Positions 10,763 to 22,165 of a stretch of 64,000 nt of DNA are shown in pieces. Source of the DNA: Lamellibrachia satsuma (Eukaryota; Annelida; Polychaeta; Sabellida; Siboglinidae); contig BSQZ01000018.1 of NCBI GenBank assembly GCA_033239005.1, positions 8,095,036 to 8,159,035 of the forward strand. Direction: 5' to 3'. How positions within the stretch are numbered: position 1 is the stretch's first letter; each line of letters begins with the position of its first letter. The notes beneath the pieces are model-generated. The model was not told the origin of the DNA, searched no databases, and worked only from the letters and a program-made list of their open reading frames with translations. The position numbers were made by a program, and so were the translations under genes.

Positions 10763-11783
10763 AAGTAGGAGGTGACGGCCCTCGCCTTAATCACCTGGCT
10801 TTCGCGGACAATATTGTCCTGATGGCCAGGAGCAAAATTAGCATCTAGCATCTGAGCTGGCAGGTAGAGAGAGAGCGCTGGGGTGCTGTAGTCTCGCGCT
10901 TAGCCCAGATAAGTCGAGGTCACTCACGATAGCAGTGGCCAGGAAAGCGGGCCGCTGGGTCTGCGATTCCACGCCGTATGTGTCCCTTGCAGTGGGGATG
11001 TTGTCAACTGTACCTATTTCCGAAGGGTATAAATACCTAGGAATCACTGTGAGCGCCCGTGAGGGTGGTTCATCTGTTGAGGAGCTCCTCACTCGCGGAC
11101 TAAATCACCTGACCAAAGCACCACTAAAACCACAACAAAGGCTATATGTACTTAAGAATCATCTGGTACCCAAACTTATCTAGGAGTAATGGAGGCATGT
11201 TACGCCACCTCAACAAGATGGTCCACCGGAGCCTGAGGTCGTGGCTGAAGCTGACCCATGATACAGTTAACCCTCTGTTTCACTGCGAGGTGCGCGACAG
11301 AGGACTTGGCATTCCATCATTCAAATTGATAATCCCCTTCTTAAGAAGGCAAGGTTAGATCGTCTGGCAAGGGTGTCGGACCCGATTATCTGCGTCCTGG
11401 TTGCCAACTCGTGCACTTTTGCTAACGAGTGGAGAAGATGTACTAATCCTCCACTCAAGGTAGGTGAAACAGTCGTTCATATTGTGACTGATACCAAACG
11501 TGAACTGGCCAACACACTACATGGGGCGGTCGATAGTTGCTGGGCCGCGGTTCGGGATGGCAGCCTGCAGATCCTGGACGCAGTGTTGTACATACTCACA
11601 CAACACTTGCTGGGTTGTCGACGTATCTGTTGTTGCGGACAATGCAGACCTCAAGAATGCCCACGATAGCAAGTGTGTGAAGTATTACACCCCGGCTGTC
11701 CGCGACTGGTGCCAAGCGAACTGGCCTTCTGAGGGGGGTATCAGGGGAAGTATTCTTTGATGCCCTCATATTCAACAATTATT
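10763..11783 (+). mobile_element. truncated R2/NeSL-type copy
   Basis: Closely parallels 41230-42575 of the longer element at 38550: the same VGGDGPRLNHLAF block, then AGRWVCDSTPYVSLA, YKYLGITVSA, the LTKAPLKPQQRLY segment and the C-terminal endonuclease remnant (CWVVD, then NADLKNAH and SKCVKYYTPAV). Against that element it lacks about 330 bp around 11545, which covers the cysteine motif before the endonuclease, and has several frameshifts. The 5' end is truncated; there is no ribozyme or N-terminal ORF. The 3' similarity fades at about 11783. Non-functional. Confidence 0.85.
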
Positions 11784-11808
11784 ATTTTATTTTTTTATGG
11801 TACAGATA

Positions 11809-13023
11809 TGAACGTTCAAGAAATACGATGTGGTCTGGCTTCAACATTCACGTTTGTCTGCCCATGTGGGTCAATTATTGATTTGAAAACTTCACCAGTT
11901 GTTGGTAACAACAAAATGTATGACGTGAATCGGCGTTTCCCACTAGCGATTTCTAGTATTGGGCGCCACTACACCCAAGGGAATCAGTTCCTGGGGAACA
12001 TGAATATGCCGCCTCCTCAACCGCAAACAGTCTGGTCATGACACATGAAAGCAATACATAAGGCAACAGCAAGTGCTGCAAAGGCTTCCATGTCTGGGGC
12101 AGCTGCAGAGGTAAAAGCAGGAAAGGCTGATTCCGTGTGATGGCACATGGAGGTTTTCAAAGTAAGAATGGCGTGGCCACTGTACTTGCGGGTAAAATAA
12201 GTAAAGTCATTGATACAGAGACAATGTCTAATTATTGCAATGCGTGTTCTATCAGAAAAAAAAGAATGACTGCAGATGAATTTGCAATGTGGATGAACAC
12301 ACACGCATGTGAGAAAAATCACAACGGTTCAGCTGGTAGCATGGAATCGGAAGGAATGCTGCATATTTTTCACTCAGAAAACTTACACCAACTGAGAAAC
12401 AAGTGGACACTTAGGTGATTGTGACAGCAAGTCACATTCTGCAGTGGCCAATGCTGACCCACCTATCTATGAAAGCTGTCCAATTAGTAAGTTAGAATGC
12501 TGTGGACACGTGCAAAAGTGAATAAGACGGAGGTTGCCTGAAATTGTAAAACGTTGTAAAGACACAATTTATCCTCTTCCTGGAGGCAAAACCTGCAAAG
12601 GTATTGGGGGTGTTGGTAAACTGACAAAGAAACAGATTTTAAGGATGCAAGGGCACTATGGAGCTGTCATAAGGAACAATGTGGGAAATGTTCCTCAGAT
12701 GAAAGAGGATATATGGGCAATACAAACATGGGGAGCATTCAATGTGTGGGGACTGGTGTCCAACGAAGTCTGGTCAAGGTGACCGAGATAACAACAGACT
12801 ACCCAACTTTATCTGTGATGCCATAAAACCTGTCTTTGAGAGTTTGGCATCAACAGAGTTGCTAGAGAAATGAAGGCACACAAAACACAAATGAATCGTT
12901 CCATCATCTTATATGGGACAGATGCCCGACACATATTTTTGTCGGACGTACACGTCTAGAGATCACTGTATAGAGCAGGCACAACTGAACAGTGATGACT
13001 CTTATGCTGCTGGGGCATTTTAA
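11809..13023 (+). pseudogene. Mutator-like transposase, copy 1
   Basis: Decayed transposase of the animal Mutator-like type (the domain with VxxDGTWxxRG, GDxDSK and TQNxNExxH). Visible blocks in order: GLASTFTFVCPCG and YDVNRRFPLAISSIGR near 11842-11965; MNMPPP at 12001; a KVIDTETMSNYCNAC segment at about 12205-12245; GDCDSKSHSAVANADPPIY at about 12418; LECCGHVQK and RLPEIVKR at about 12495-12550; GIGGVGKLTKKQI and HYGAVIRNN to 12690; then TQNTNESFHHLIWDRCP at about 12880. It ends with SYAAGAF and a TAA at 13021-13023. The DGTW block is missing or mutated and several frameshifts and stops occur. DNA-transposase function inferred from family. Confidence 0.75.
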
Positions 13024-13795
13024 ATCATGAAGAATGTTTCCACCAACACATTAGCAACATGTAATTGCCCTACTTTAGTGTAAAAATAATGTTAAGATAA
13101 GAAAGTTTTTCAAAAATGAGTGTTCATCATTTAGTCAATCTATATAGGTCGTTTTCTCAAAAATGGTGATTTTGCTACCACAGGTATTTTTTTAAATGCT
13201 CTAATAAAAGTCAAAATAAAGATAGAGCCCTAATTATGCATATGCAAACTGTATTGTTTTAGTGCATGGACCATAAATCATTATGGTAAATGAGGTATAA
13301 TATAAATGTTCTTCCAAAGTTTTTAGTCATAGTTTTTAGTCAAGAATTTTAGTCATATCAAAATTTTATAAGATAAGAGATGCTTAAAATGTGGTCTGTG
13401 CACTTCACCTATATATGTTTGTGATGTATGTAAAATATTGGGGAATTATCTTGAAAACTTTTCATAGCATAGAATTTTTGACATAAAACGGCTAAAAAAA
13501 CGTTATGTATGGGACACATCTGGACAGTTTTTGAGAAAATGCTGATTCTTTGACAAACTTCTCAGTTACACACACTCCAAGAAGGAAGAAAATGTATATA
13601 TTGTAGCAATAAAATAGGACATCTATTTTTTGGCTGCCTGTTGGTCTGAAATGTCGTGCTATTTTGAAACAGGCCAGCTATATACCTGTACATAGTCATA
13701 GGGCCAGACCTACCTGTCTCACTAACTCAGTATTAAATAAATTATGCCTAATGCTAAGCCAGGTACTATTAATAGCTAATTAATAGCATAATTAA
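13024..13795. other. AT-rich, no gene seen
   Basis: About 770 bp of AT-rich sequence between copy 1 of the Mutator-like transposase and an R2-type fragment. No coding signal. An imperfect inverted repeat of TAATTAATAGC lies at about 13771-13802, exactly at the border with the R2-type fragment. Confidence 0.5.
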
Positions 13796-13797
13796 TA

Positions 13798-14730
13798 GCT
13801 AAGGCGTTTGATTCCATATCGCATCAGTCCCTATTCCTTGCAGCTGATACTGCAGCAATCCCAGAGCCACTCGTGGTATACATTCGCTCCCAGCTGTGGG
13901 TGAGCGGTGGGTTTAGTGACAAGATATTTGTCCAACGTCGAGTATGACAAGGAGACCCACTCAGCCCTGTTCTGTTCAATGCCGTCATTAATATATGCAT
14001 CCAACACATAGATCCTAACATTGGGGTCTCCGTTGGAGACCAGACGCTCTCGTGCATGGTATTTGTGGATGACCTGGTTGTCCTTGCTAAGTCGCCACGA
14101 GGCTTACAACACATATTCACAGCCATAGAGCAGGCCCTTACTCTATGTGGACTGTCTACCAATGCAAAGAAGTGCAGTACGCTGCGCACTGATGTTCTTG
14201 GTAGAGCGAAGACGTAGAGTGGTAGCCTCATAAAGAGGTTTAACATATCCGAGAGTTATTGGTATCTGGACATTCTAGTGAGTTCGGGTGAGCCGTCCGA
14301 CACCACTCTGGAGACCTTGAAGGAAGGACTCCTGCAGCTGACTCGAGCCCCTCTCAAGCCTCAGCAGTGGATGTTCATCCTTTGATGCAACTTGCTTCCA
14401 AGCCTGATGCATCGAGTGGTGCTGGGCCACATTTCTAGGAAGATGCTATGTTACATGGATACCGTTACCCACGTGGCAATTACGTCTTGGTTGAGACTGC
14501 CCCGGGACACACGCAGACTAACGAGATGGTGGCCTGGCCATGGCCAAGCTTAATTTAGTAGTATCTCTGCTCCGCACCTAACGTATGTCAAGATTGACTA
14601 GTTCCCTTGACCCCATAGTACGGGGGGTTTCGGAATTGCTGGCTTTCGTAAACGATGTTAGGCGATGGTCTGTGCCCATCAGACATGTCCACCCGTTGCA
14701 ACGCTTGTTCAACAACATTATTTCCATTAC
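13798..14730 (+). pseudogene. R2/NeSL-type reverse transcriptase fragment, second family
   Basis: Encodes KAFDSISHQSLFLAA, then QGDPLSPVLFNAVIN, FVDDLVVLAKS, a CGLSTNAKKCSTL segment, the LTRAPLKPQQ block and, past a frameshift, RLTSSLDPIVRGVSELLAF. These blocks follow the order in the element at 38550 (KAFDSVSHDSLFLAA, FVDDIVLMARS, LTKAPLKPQQ, RLDRLASVLDP), but the residues differ enough to be another family. In-frame stops (for example TGA before QGDPLSP) and missing ends make it a fossil. It retains the QGDPLSP motif that the longer element has lost. Confidence 0.8.
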
Positions 14731-14734
14731 AGAC

Positions 14735-16417
14735 GGAGTCTCAGGAGCCTTTGACCGCTGCCACCTCGGCAACGAAGCGCAAGTTGCAGTACCGGACACC
14801 ATTCGAACTTGGTGATGCTCGTGATCCTAGCAAACGTCGCCAAGCCATTGAGACCTGCATCACATGCTGTAGGAAGATGTCAACCCTAGTGAAAGGTATG
14901 CTGTGTCTACAGTGCAGCTCACCGTCGCTGAAGATTGGGCCTGGTCTGCGCCTACGAAACGTTCTGTACTGAATGTGCTGAACTCAATATTGTCATCAGA
15001 TAGACTTGACAAAGCTACAGCAGGAAATGCCCCATTCACTGTAGTTCGCCAGGCTGTCGCTGCGACGATGGACAAGGGAGTGTGGCATGCAGGCCTCATC
15101 AAGCTGTGTCGTTTCTTGACATGGCGCCAATGCACCACCTCCTACATCAAGCACACGCTAGCTGTGACTGATGCCAGCAAGCAGGTTGTGACTCGTGTCC
15201 TGGACAGTGCGGCCACTACTGTCTGGAACGCATACCGACAAGTGAATCCATCAATCGCAGAAGAGGATGTCATCGACCTGACAGTAAGTTTTGATGGGTC
15301 GTGGATGACACGTGGACACAAGTCATCCTACGGCGTTGGCTGTGTCATTGACACAGTGACAGGCCTGGCAGTGGATTTGGCAATTTTTTTCACTGTACTG
15401 CCAGCGGTGTTCCTACGCAAAGAGATGATATGGCGGCAGGGACACAGAGGAATTCAAAGCCTGGTATGCGACCCACAGGGATAAGTGCAACCGCGACTTC
15501 GACGTAACGTCCGGTGGCACGGAAGCTGCTGCAGCTGTCGGAGCGATCGCTTGAACGTGGTTTCCGCTATACAATGATCGTTGCCGACGGCGATGCCAAA
15601 ACATATAAGCACCTGTGCGATCGACGCATATATGGCGACGTGATTTTGAAGAAAGAAGAATGCATCAACCACGTCGCCAAACGACTTGGTACTGCCACAA
15701 GGAAGTTGGCGTCCTCCGGAAAGAAGGCTGGTGTCACACTGGGAAGACAGGGCCACGGCAAGCTTACGCAAGCTACTATCGTGAAGCTGACCGCCTACTA
15801 TGGCAAGGCCATACATGCCCACCCGAACGACCTTGACGCAATGCGCGATGCAGCATTGGCCACCTTCGACCATGCCGTGTCCACTGATTAGAAGCCCCAG
15901 CAAGACCACTGCCAGGTGGGAGCTGATAGCTAGTGCTTCTACCAGAAGGCAGTCGCCACCGGGCAGGAACCTGGACCATACAAGACCAACGTGGGCACTC
16001 CTCTATCACCCGAAGTCGCCAATCCTGTGAGGGAGGTGTATGCGCACTTGTCTCACGATGACCTGCTGACCCGGTGCCTGCAAGGCGAAACGCAAAACCC
16101 GAACGAGAGCCTCCACTCCAAGATTTGGGCCAAATGTCCAAAGACGGGATTTGTGTGTGTGCACAGAGTTCTTGCTGCCACATGTGCTGCAGTAGCAGAA
16201 TTCAACAGTGGAGGTTACAATGCGACACCTGTGTGATGTTATGGGTATCACACCTGGAGAGCATTTGCTGGCATCAGCTGAGAAGACAGATGCGAGGAGA
16301 CTGCAACAGGCCGAGCGACAGACCAAGGCCTCAACAAAGGAAGCACGTCGTGCTCGGCGAGTTGCCCGGGCAGCTGAGTCCGAGTCAACAGACGACTATG
16401 CTGCCGGTGCCTTCTAG
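14735..16417 (+). pseudogene. Mutator-like transposase, copy 2
   Basis: A longer, better kept relative of the copy at 11809. The N-terminal part (TAATSATKRKLQ) is in one frame; the main block 14885-15380 carries DLTVSFDGSWMTRGHKSSYG with the first catalytic Asp. After a frameshift and a TGA near 15426, 15545-15891 carries RSLERGFRYTMIVADGDAKTY and the HVAKRLGTATRKL block. 15991-16236 has TQNPNESLHSKIWAKCPKTG, and 16215-16417 the C-terminal MGITPGEHLL segment ending in YAAGAF and TAG. Frameshifts lie near 14875, 15388, 15545, 15900 and 16215. The shared C-terminal YAAGAF-stop with copy 1 shows both belong to one family. Not functional as it stands. Confidence 0.8.
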
Positions 16418-17206
16418 GCCACTGACACTGTGCTGCCGGTGCCTTCTAGGCCACTGACACTGTGCTGCCGGTGCCTTCTAGGCCACTGACACTGTGCTGC
16501 CGGTGCCTTCTAGGCCACTGACACTGTGCTGCCGGTGCCTTCTAGGCCACTGACACTGTGCTGCCGGTGCCTTCTAGGCCACTGACACTGTGCTACCGGT
16601 GCCTTCTAGGCCACTGACACTGTGCTACCGGTGCCTTCTAGGCCACTGACACTGTGCTGCTGGTGCCTTCTAGGCCACTGACACTGTGCTACCGGTGCCT
16701 TCTAGGCCACTGACACTGTGCTGCCGGTGCCTTCTAGGCCACTGACACTGTGCTGCCGGTGCCTTCTAGGCCACCGACACTGTGCTGCTGGTGCCTTCTA
16801 GGCCACTGACACTGTGCTGCTGGTGCCTTCTAGGCCACTGACACTGTGTTGCCGGTGCCTTCTAAGCCACTGACACTGTGCTGCTGGTGCCTTCTAGGCC
16901 ACCGACACTGTGCTGCTGGTGCCTTCTAGGCCACTGACACTGTGCTGCTGGTGCCTTCTAGGCCACCGACACTGTGCTGCCGGTGCCTTCTAGGCCACCG
17001 ACACTGTGCTGCTGGTGCCTTCTAGGCCACTGACACTGTGCTACCGGTGCCTTCTAGGCCACTGACACTGTGCTACCGGTGCCTTCTAGGCCACTGACAC
17101 TGTGCTGCTGGTGCCTTCTAGGCCACCGACACTGTGCTACCGGTGCCTTCTAGGCCACCGACACTGTGCTGCTGGTACCTTCTAGGCCACTGACACTGTG
17201 CTGCTG
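16396..17206. repeat. 32-bp minisatellite starting in the transposase stop
   Basis: About 25 units of 32 bp with core GGTGCCTTCTAGGCCACTGA. The first unit is the last codons of the Mutator-like transposase (Ala-Ala-Gly-Ala-Phe-stop), so the array has grown from the ORF end. Variation is mostly CCGG, TACC or CTGG at one site and ACTG or ACCG at another. Confidence 0.97.
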
Positions 17207-18369
17207 AATGTGTGTAGACTGTGGAACTGTCTGGAATAATGTAGAGGAACATTGTGTTTTACATTTTGTGCTTTACTAATTCCATCAATGGACATTTGTT
17301 AGTTTGGGTTTCTCTTTTTTCTCTCTCCTGTGTTGGCATATTATTGGCTTTTGTGTTATATACCATTAGAAAGAGTAATAGCTGGAAACATGTAATTTTA
17401 GACTCATAATGATTTGGTTGTATGCAATGTTCCTTGCTGAAACGTGGTCATTGCAATGATGCACTGATATTAGTTACCCTGGAGATGTCTGTAATTTTGT
17501 TTTACATACTTTCCCTCAACCAATGGTTGTATATTATATACCATTAGAAAGAGGAATAGCTGGTACACGTATGTGTGAAAGTTCAGAGCTGTGTCTCTAA
17601 CTTTCATTGCTGAAACTTTGATGTTGTTTTTCTCAATAACATGTTTTTGACCACCTTGACTTCTCTTCATTTTGCTGCAGCGACCATTTATCAGTGGAAT
17701 CATGTGAAATTTTCAGGATTTCTTCCCAACATTATATGTCATCTTTTGATAGTTTCATATTTCAGAATAAGCATATAGATTTCATAGTATGATGACTTTG
17801 GTGGCAAATGCGACTCGTTCATTATTTTCAATAAAAAAAAAATCATACATTTTTTATGAAACAGAAACAAAAAAGAAAAACTATCAAAGTCTTCTTTAGT
17901 GTATGGAGAAAGTAATATTGATGCCATTGGCACCAAAAGCAAACTATGCACAAACATATGGATGCAAGTCCACACAATGTAGAAGAAATGGCATCCTGCA
18001 GTGGCTTGACCAGTTCTTAATTTTTATTTTATTTTATCAACACATTTGTAAAGATATGAATGATATATGGCAGAAAGTCAATAAATCTGGATTACTAGAG
18101 ATTGTTAATGATGGGGTGTGGCATTAAGTGGGGGTTGGCTCTAAAACGGTGGGAGACGATAGGTTGAGACACCTGCCACATCCCCTCATTCAAGGGAATG
18201 TATAACGAATCTCACGGGCTAACTGTTAGTTGATGTTTCGTATAATTAAAATGACCAGCCTCTCTTTTTCACTGAAGTATATTTACCTTCAGAAGTTGTA
18301 TAAAATGGGAAAATAACAAACCAATAAATCATACGATGACAAACTTAACAGTTCACCTTTAAAGGTGAA

Positions 18370-18645
18370 TATTTATTGATTGGTCAGTCTTTTATTGGTC
18401 AGTCAGTTTTTTATTGGTAGATCAGTCTTTTATTGATCAGTCAGACTTTTATTAGTCAGTCAGTCTTTTATTGGTCGGTCAGTCTTTTACCGATTGGTCA
18501 GTCTTATTGATCGGTCAGTAATTGATCAGTAAATTTGTTATTGATCGGCCAGTCTTTTATTGGTTGGTCAGTTTTTTATTGGTCACATTTTATTGATCAG
18601 TCAGTCTTTTATTGGTTGGCCAGTCTTTTATTGGTCATTGCATTG
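18370..18645. repeat. degenerate about 20-bp repeat
   Basis: Irregular units of the type CTTTTATTGGTCAGTCAG with GATC and GGTT variants. Spacing varies between about 16 and 28 bp. Confidence 0.8.
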
Positions 18646-19019
18646 TAATGCCTGTAGACACATTTCGGGTGAATCGCGACTCTGCAGTTGAAACAGAATT
18701 TTGTTGTTCACTGTAAATGAATTGTCCCCGTTGCCGAAAAAGCCGCCACTAAAAGTAAACTTTCAATTGTTTTGTGATGTCTGTCGCTGCTGCGGTTACA
18801 TTTGGCAAATGTTCGTTAAATAGTGTAGTTTAAGGCATAAAACGAAATCTTTCACAAATATCGTATTCCATCAGTTCTTCATACAGATAAAACTTGGAAG
18901 TAGGCGGCCTTAAGTCGAACGCTCAAATCGGACAGCGTGTCTTCTCGAAATGGACAAACTTTCAACCACTACAATAAATTTATGCGTGTGCTGTCATTTT
19001 TATTTATTCTTGAGCATGG

Positions 19020-19068
19020 TCCTGAGCATACTCAGGATTTCAGTAATTCGTGCTCAACACTGAGCACG
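19020..19068. other. two adjacent perfect hairpins
   Basis: TCCTGAG-CATA-CTCAGGA at 19020-19037 and CGTGCTCA-ACAC-TGAGCACG at 19049-19068. Both have 4-nt loops. They may be part of a foldback (MITE-like) element; no family recognised. Confidence 0.6.
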
Positions 19069-19454
19069 ATTTCGGGCTCAAGATGTTTTATAACCTCGCC
19101 TGAGTTTTAGTATAGTGTGAAAGCGAGGTTTGCGAATGAAATCGTGTTCAGTTGAGCTTTAGTACGGTTTATAACCTTGGGCCCTGGTGACAATTCGATC
19201 ATTGCATTGCCTTGTTGAGGGTTCTGTTGAGGAGGCAATTGCTAGAAGACATTTTGAGAGACCTCTCACGGCACCTAGTCAAAGACTTGGTGTATTATAA
19301 AATAACATCTCGGAAACTCCATCTTGGCAGCAACACTCTATACTACAGCAGACTGAATAAACTGACTGACAGGACACGGGAAAGGAGACTGATATTTGCA
19401 GGGCGCTGCTATGGTGCAACTTTTTTGAGGATGTTGTCATCAGTATATTTTTTT

Positions 19455-19748
19455 AGAACATACAGTAAAGCCTTTGATTCAGTGTGTCACTCACTGTTAA
19501 TTCACAAGCTTAAATCATATGGGTATTCTGGGCAATGCATACAATAGTTGCAGTCCTACCTTCTCAACCGAAAACAACGTGTGGTACTTGAAGGCAAAGC
19601 ATCGTACTGGAAGCCGGTGTTGTCCGGTGTACCACAAGGTTCACAGTTGTTGCAGAAGGATCTGGACAGGGTGTGCCTCTGGTGTGAGACCTGGCACTTC
19701 AAACTTAATGCAGACAAATGCTGCATAATGACTTTCTCTAACAAATAG
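19455..19748 (+). pseudogene. Jockey/CR1-like RT fragment with catalytic box deleted
   Basis: Encodes YSKAFDSVCHSLLIHKLKSY, then LQSYLLNRKQRVVLEG and SGVPQGS, joined directly to LQKDLDRVCLWCETW and FKLNADKCCIMTFSNK before TAG 19746-19748. In this RT type (motifs AFDSVxHxxLLxKL, NRxQxVxxxG, SGVPQGS, then W..K.N..KC) the FADD box lies between PQGS and the DL..W..W block; here that stretch is missing. The frame also shifts near 19545. It is a short, inactive piece; the clade (Jockey, CR1 or Rex-like) cannot be resolved. Confidence 0.75.
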
Positions 19749-20561
19749 AAATATTTATCTTTTGACTACGCTTTTGACTATGCAACTGGTCACACTACTG
19801 ATACGTCAAGTACTGGCACTGACAACGTTGATGGTGCAACTGGTCACACTACTGATACGTCAAGTATTGGCACTGACAACGTTGATGGTGCAACTGGTCA
19901 CACTACTGATACGTCAAGTACTGACACTGACAACGTTGATGGTGCACCTGGTCACACTACTGATACGTCAAGTACTGGCACTGACAACGTTGATGGTGCA
20001 CCTGGTCACACTACTGATACGTCAAGTACTGGCACTGACAATGTTGTTGGTGCAACTGGTCACACTACTGATACGTCAAGTACTGGCACTGACAATGTTG
20101 TTGGTGCAACTGGTCACACTACTGATACGTCAAGTACTGGCACTGACAATGTTGTTGGTGCAACTGGTCACACTACTGATACGTCAAGTACTGACACTGA
20201 CAATGTTGTTGGTGCAACTGGTCACACTACTGATACATCATGTACTGGTACTGATGATGGTGTAAAGGACATCCCAGCTAGACTGACAAGGAGCTGTGTC
20301 ATAAGAGCTAGCAGGACCAGAGGTAGGCGAGGCACTGCCCCTCCTGGTCCTGGACGTGTACGTTGGCATCGATCTCAATCCCGTGCTAGACAGGTTGTTG
20401 GAAGGGGCTGTGGCAGTGGCATGGCTAGAGGACAGGTGTGTGTAAGGGACCATAGCACCAGCAGAGATTGTGTTCGGATAGCAACTTCACACCAAGACAA
20501 AACACTGTTCTGTTTAGTGGAGATGTTAGCCCAACATTCTGATGAAACCATCTGCCTATAA
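19749..20561 (+). CDS. open 270-codon frame without ATG at its start; function unknown
   Basis: Directly after the stop of the RT fragment and in the same frame, the plus strand is open for 270 codons to TAA 20559-20561. The first two thirds are nine 18-residue repeats (GHTTDTSSTGTDNVDGA with V/D and T/P variants). The last third is non-repetitive and Arg-rich (SRTRGRRGTAPPGPGRVRWH), ending LAQHSDETICL. The only ATGs in frame lie late in the tail. The 54-bp period keeps frame, which by itself keeps the array open, but the roughly 90-codon non-repetitive tail is also open. It could be an exon, or the N-terminal part of the piggyBac-like gene just downstream; neither is shown. Confidence 0.35.
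   Translation, partial: KYLSFDYAFDYATGHTTDTSSTGTDNVDGATGHTTDTSSIGTDNVDGATGHTTDTSSTDTDNVDGAPGHTTDTSSTGTDNVDGAPGHTTDTSSTGTDNVVGATGHTTDTSSTGTDNVVGATGHTTDTSSTGTDNVVGATGHTTDTSSTDTDNVVGATGHTTDTSCTGTDDGVKDIPARLTRSCVIRASRTRGRRGTAPPGPGRVRWHRSQSRARQVVGRGCGSGMARGQVCVRDHSTSRDCVRIATSHQDKTLFCLVEMLAQHSDETICL
19766..20256. repeat. 54-bp minisatellite, 9 units
   Basis: 54-bp units with core CACACTACTGATACGTCAAG. Left units have CAACGTTGATGG, right units CAATGTTGTTGG. The period is 18 codons. Confidence 0.97.
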
Positions 20562-20829
20562 ATGTATGCCTGATACATGCGTCTGAACTGTTCATGGAGG
20601 GTCATGTCATAGATTGATCAGAACAATCACAACCGGCAAAGAAAAGAAGTTGCGTAACCTCACAACACACCAGAGCCCATGTCATGCCACCACCAGTTCT
20701 CAGATGAAAACATTCTTTGGCAATGCCATTGCCATGGCCATAATGTGGCTGCCATAGTTACATGACTATTGGTGACAGAAGGAATGGCTGTTCTGCAAAC
20801 CATCATTTGCCAAGGTGGCACCAAGAGAC

Positions 20830-21220
20830 AGATTCCTTCCAATCTACCGCCACCTGCTGTGTCAGATGAAATGCAATTCATTCATGATCCTATCTTCAAA
20901 GTCGGTTTGTTAATGGATCTGGTAGATATGTTTTCGGACCCTGTACACAAGAAGGGTCCATCAATGAAAGTATGACTCCCTTCAAAGGTCGAATCAACAG
21001 GTCATTCCATCGAAGAAGGCTTGCTTCGGCATAAAGGCATTCGCTATGGCCAAAGTCAAATCAAGATATGTCTATAAAATTCAGATATATATCGTCTGAA
21101 TGACGAGCGTGAGGTGACCTCGTTGTTCATGGATTGATGGTTTGACACCGACAACGACTACATGAATGTGCCAATGATGAAGGAACTCTACAGACAGAAG
21201 GTAAGAAGGTAACTGACTCC
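20830..21220 (+). pseudogene. piggyBac-like transposase fragment
   Basis: Frame-shifted blocks typical of the piggyBac (DDE_Tnp_1_7) transposase core. 20870-20975 has FIHDPIFKVGLLMDLVDMF. Next comes SINESMTPFKGRINRSFH at about 20956-21010, corresponding to the SxDExMxPFKGR motif; the D of that motif is N here. Then VIPSKKACFGIKAFAMAK at about 21003-21055 (the P-x-KP-x-x-GIK block) and, near 21114-21200, VTSLFMD, a stop, and MNVPMMKELYRQK. No complete frame remains. Identification is by the order of these blocks, recalled from the family. Confidence 0.7.
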
Positions 21221-21324
21221 TTAATATCAATAAGCCAATTTTTTTATTATATAATTTTGTATAATCCAGGTCTGTAAAGGTAAAAAGCCCACAACAATTG
21301 TTGTATAACAAGAAATATTCTCAA

Positions 21325-21515
21325 CATATAAGAACAGAAATAACATTAAGGTGCTAGTTGGTTTGATTCCTCATGCACAGGTTCCTTGCGTGTTACTGGC
21401 TGATGTTGGAATTGCTTGTAACAGGCAAATTGTAGAAAAGAGTAATTTGACCAGAATTATTGATCATGGAGACTCCATTATAAAATTTTTATTTATCAGA
21501 TGTGCAATTTGGGTT
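21325..21515 (+). pseudogene. DDE_Tnp_4-type transposase fragment
   Basis: An open stretch reading NIKVLVGLIPHAQVPCVLLA, then VGIACNRQIVEKSNLTRIID and HGDSII. This matches the middle of DDE_4-type transposases (KxLVGIxPxGxVxFVSxLYxGxxSDxxIxxxSGLL..GD.xMADRGF), but the final ADRGF is lost where the 49-bp array begins. No start codon; a short relic. Confidence 0.6.
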
Positions 21516-21518
21516 TAA

Positions 21519-22165
21519 AGATGGCTCCCATCCCTCCAGACCAGCCAGTAGTCTTGGTGTTTGATGGCCATGGCTCCCATCCCTCCAGGTAGGCCAGTAG
21601 TCTTGGTGTTTGATGGCCATGGCTCCCATCCCTCCAGACCGGCCAGTAGTCTTGGTGTTTGATGGCCATGGCTCCCATCCCTCCAGACCGGCCAGTAGTC
21701 TTGGTGTTTGATGGCCATGGCTCCCATCCCTCCAGGTAGGCCAGTAGTCTTGGTGTTTGATGGCCATGGCTCCCATCCCTCCAGGTAGGCCAGTAGTCTT
21801 GGTGTTTGATGGCCATGGCTCCCATCCCTCCAGACCGGCCAGTAGCCTTGGTGTTTGATGGCCATGGCTCCCATCCCTCCAGACCGGCCAGTAGCCTTGG
21901 TGTTTGATGGCCATGGCTCCCATCCCTCCAGGCCGGCCAGTAGCCTTGGTGTTTGATGGCCATGGCTCCCATCCCTCCAGACTGGCCAGTAGCCTTGGCG
22001 TTTGATGGCCATGGCTCCCATTCCTCCAGACCGGCCAGTAGTCTTGGTGTTTGATGGCCATGGCTCCCATCCCTCCAGACTGGCCAGTAGCCTTGGAGTT
22101 TGATGGCCATGGCTCCCATTCCTCCAGACCGGCCAGTAGTCTTGGTGTTTGATGGCCATGGCTCC
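21519..22165. repeat. 49-bp minisatellite from a transposase catalytic block
   Basis: About 13 units of 49 bp with core TTTGATGGCCATGGCTCCCA. The unit encodes VLVFDGHGSHPS in one frame, the same block as in the pogo-like transposase at the right end of the array. Because 49 is 3n+1, successive units rotate through the frames. The long minus-strand open frame across it is an artefact of repetition. Confidence 0.95.

Larger units (their letters stand above)
17207..19200. other. intergenic, AT-rich, no gene seen
   Basis: No coding region recognised. Two partial copies of a short sequence containing ATACCATTAGAAAGAG sit near 17361 and 17538. The region 18370-18645 is a degenerate repeat listed separately. 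Two adjacent perfect hairpins with 4-nt loops lie at 19020-19068. Confidence 0.5.
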
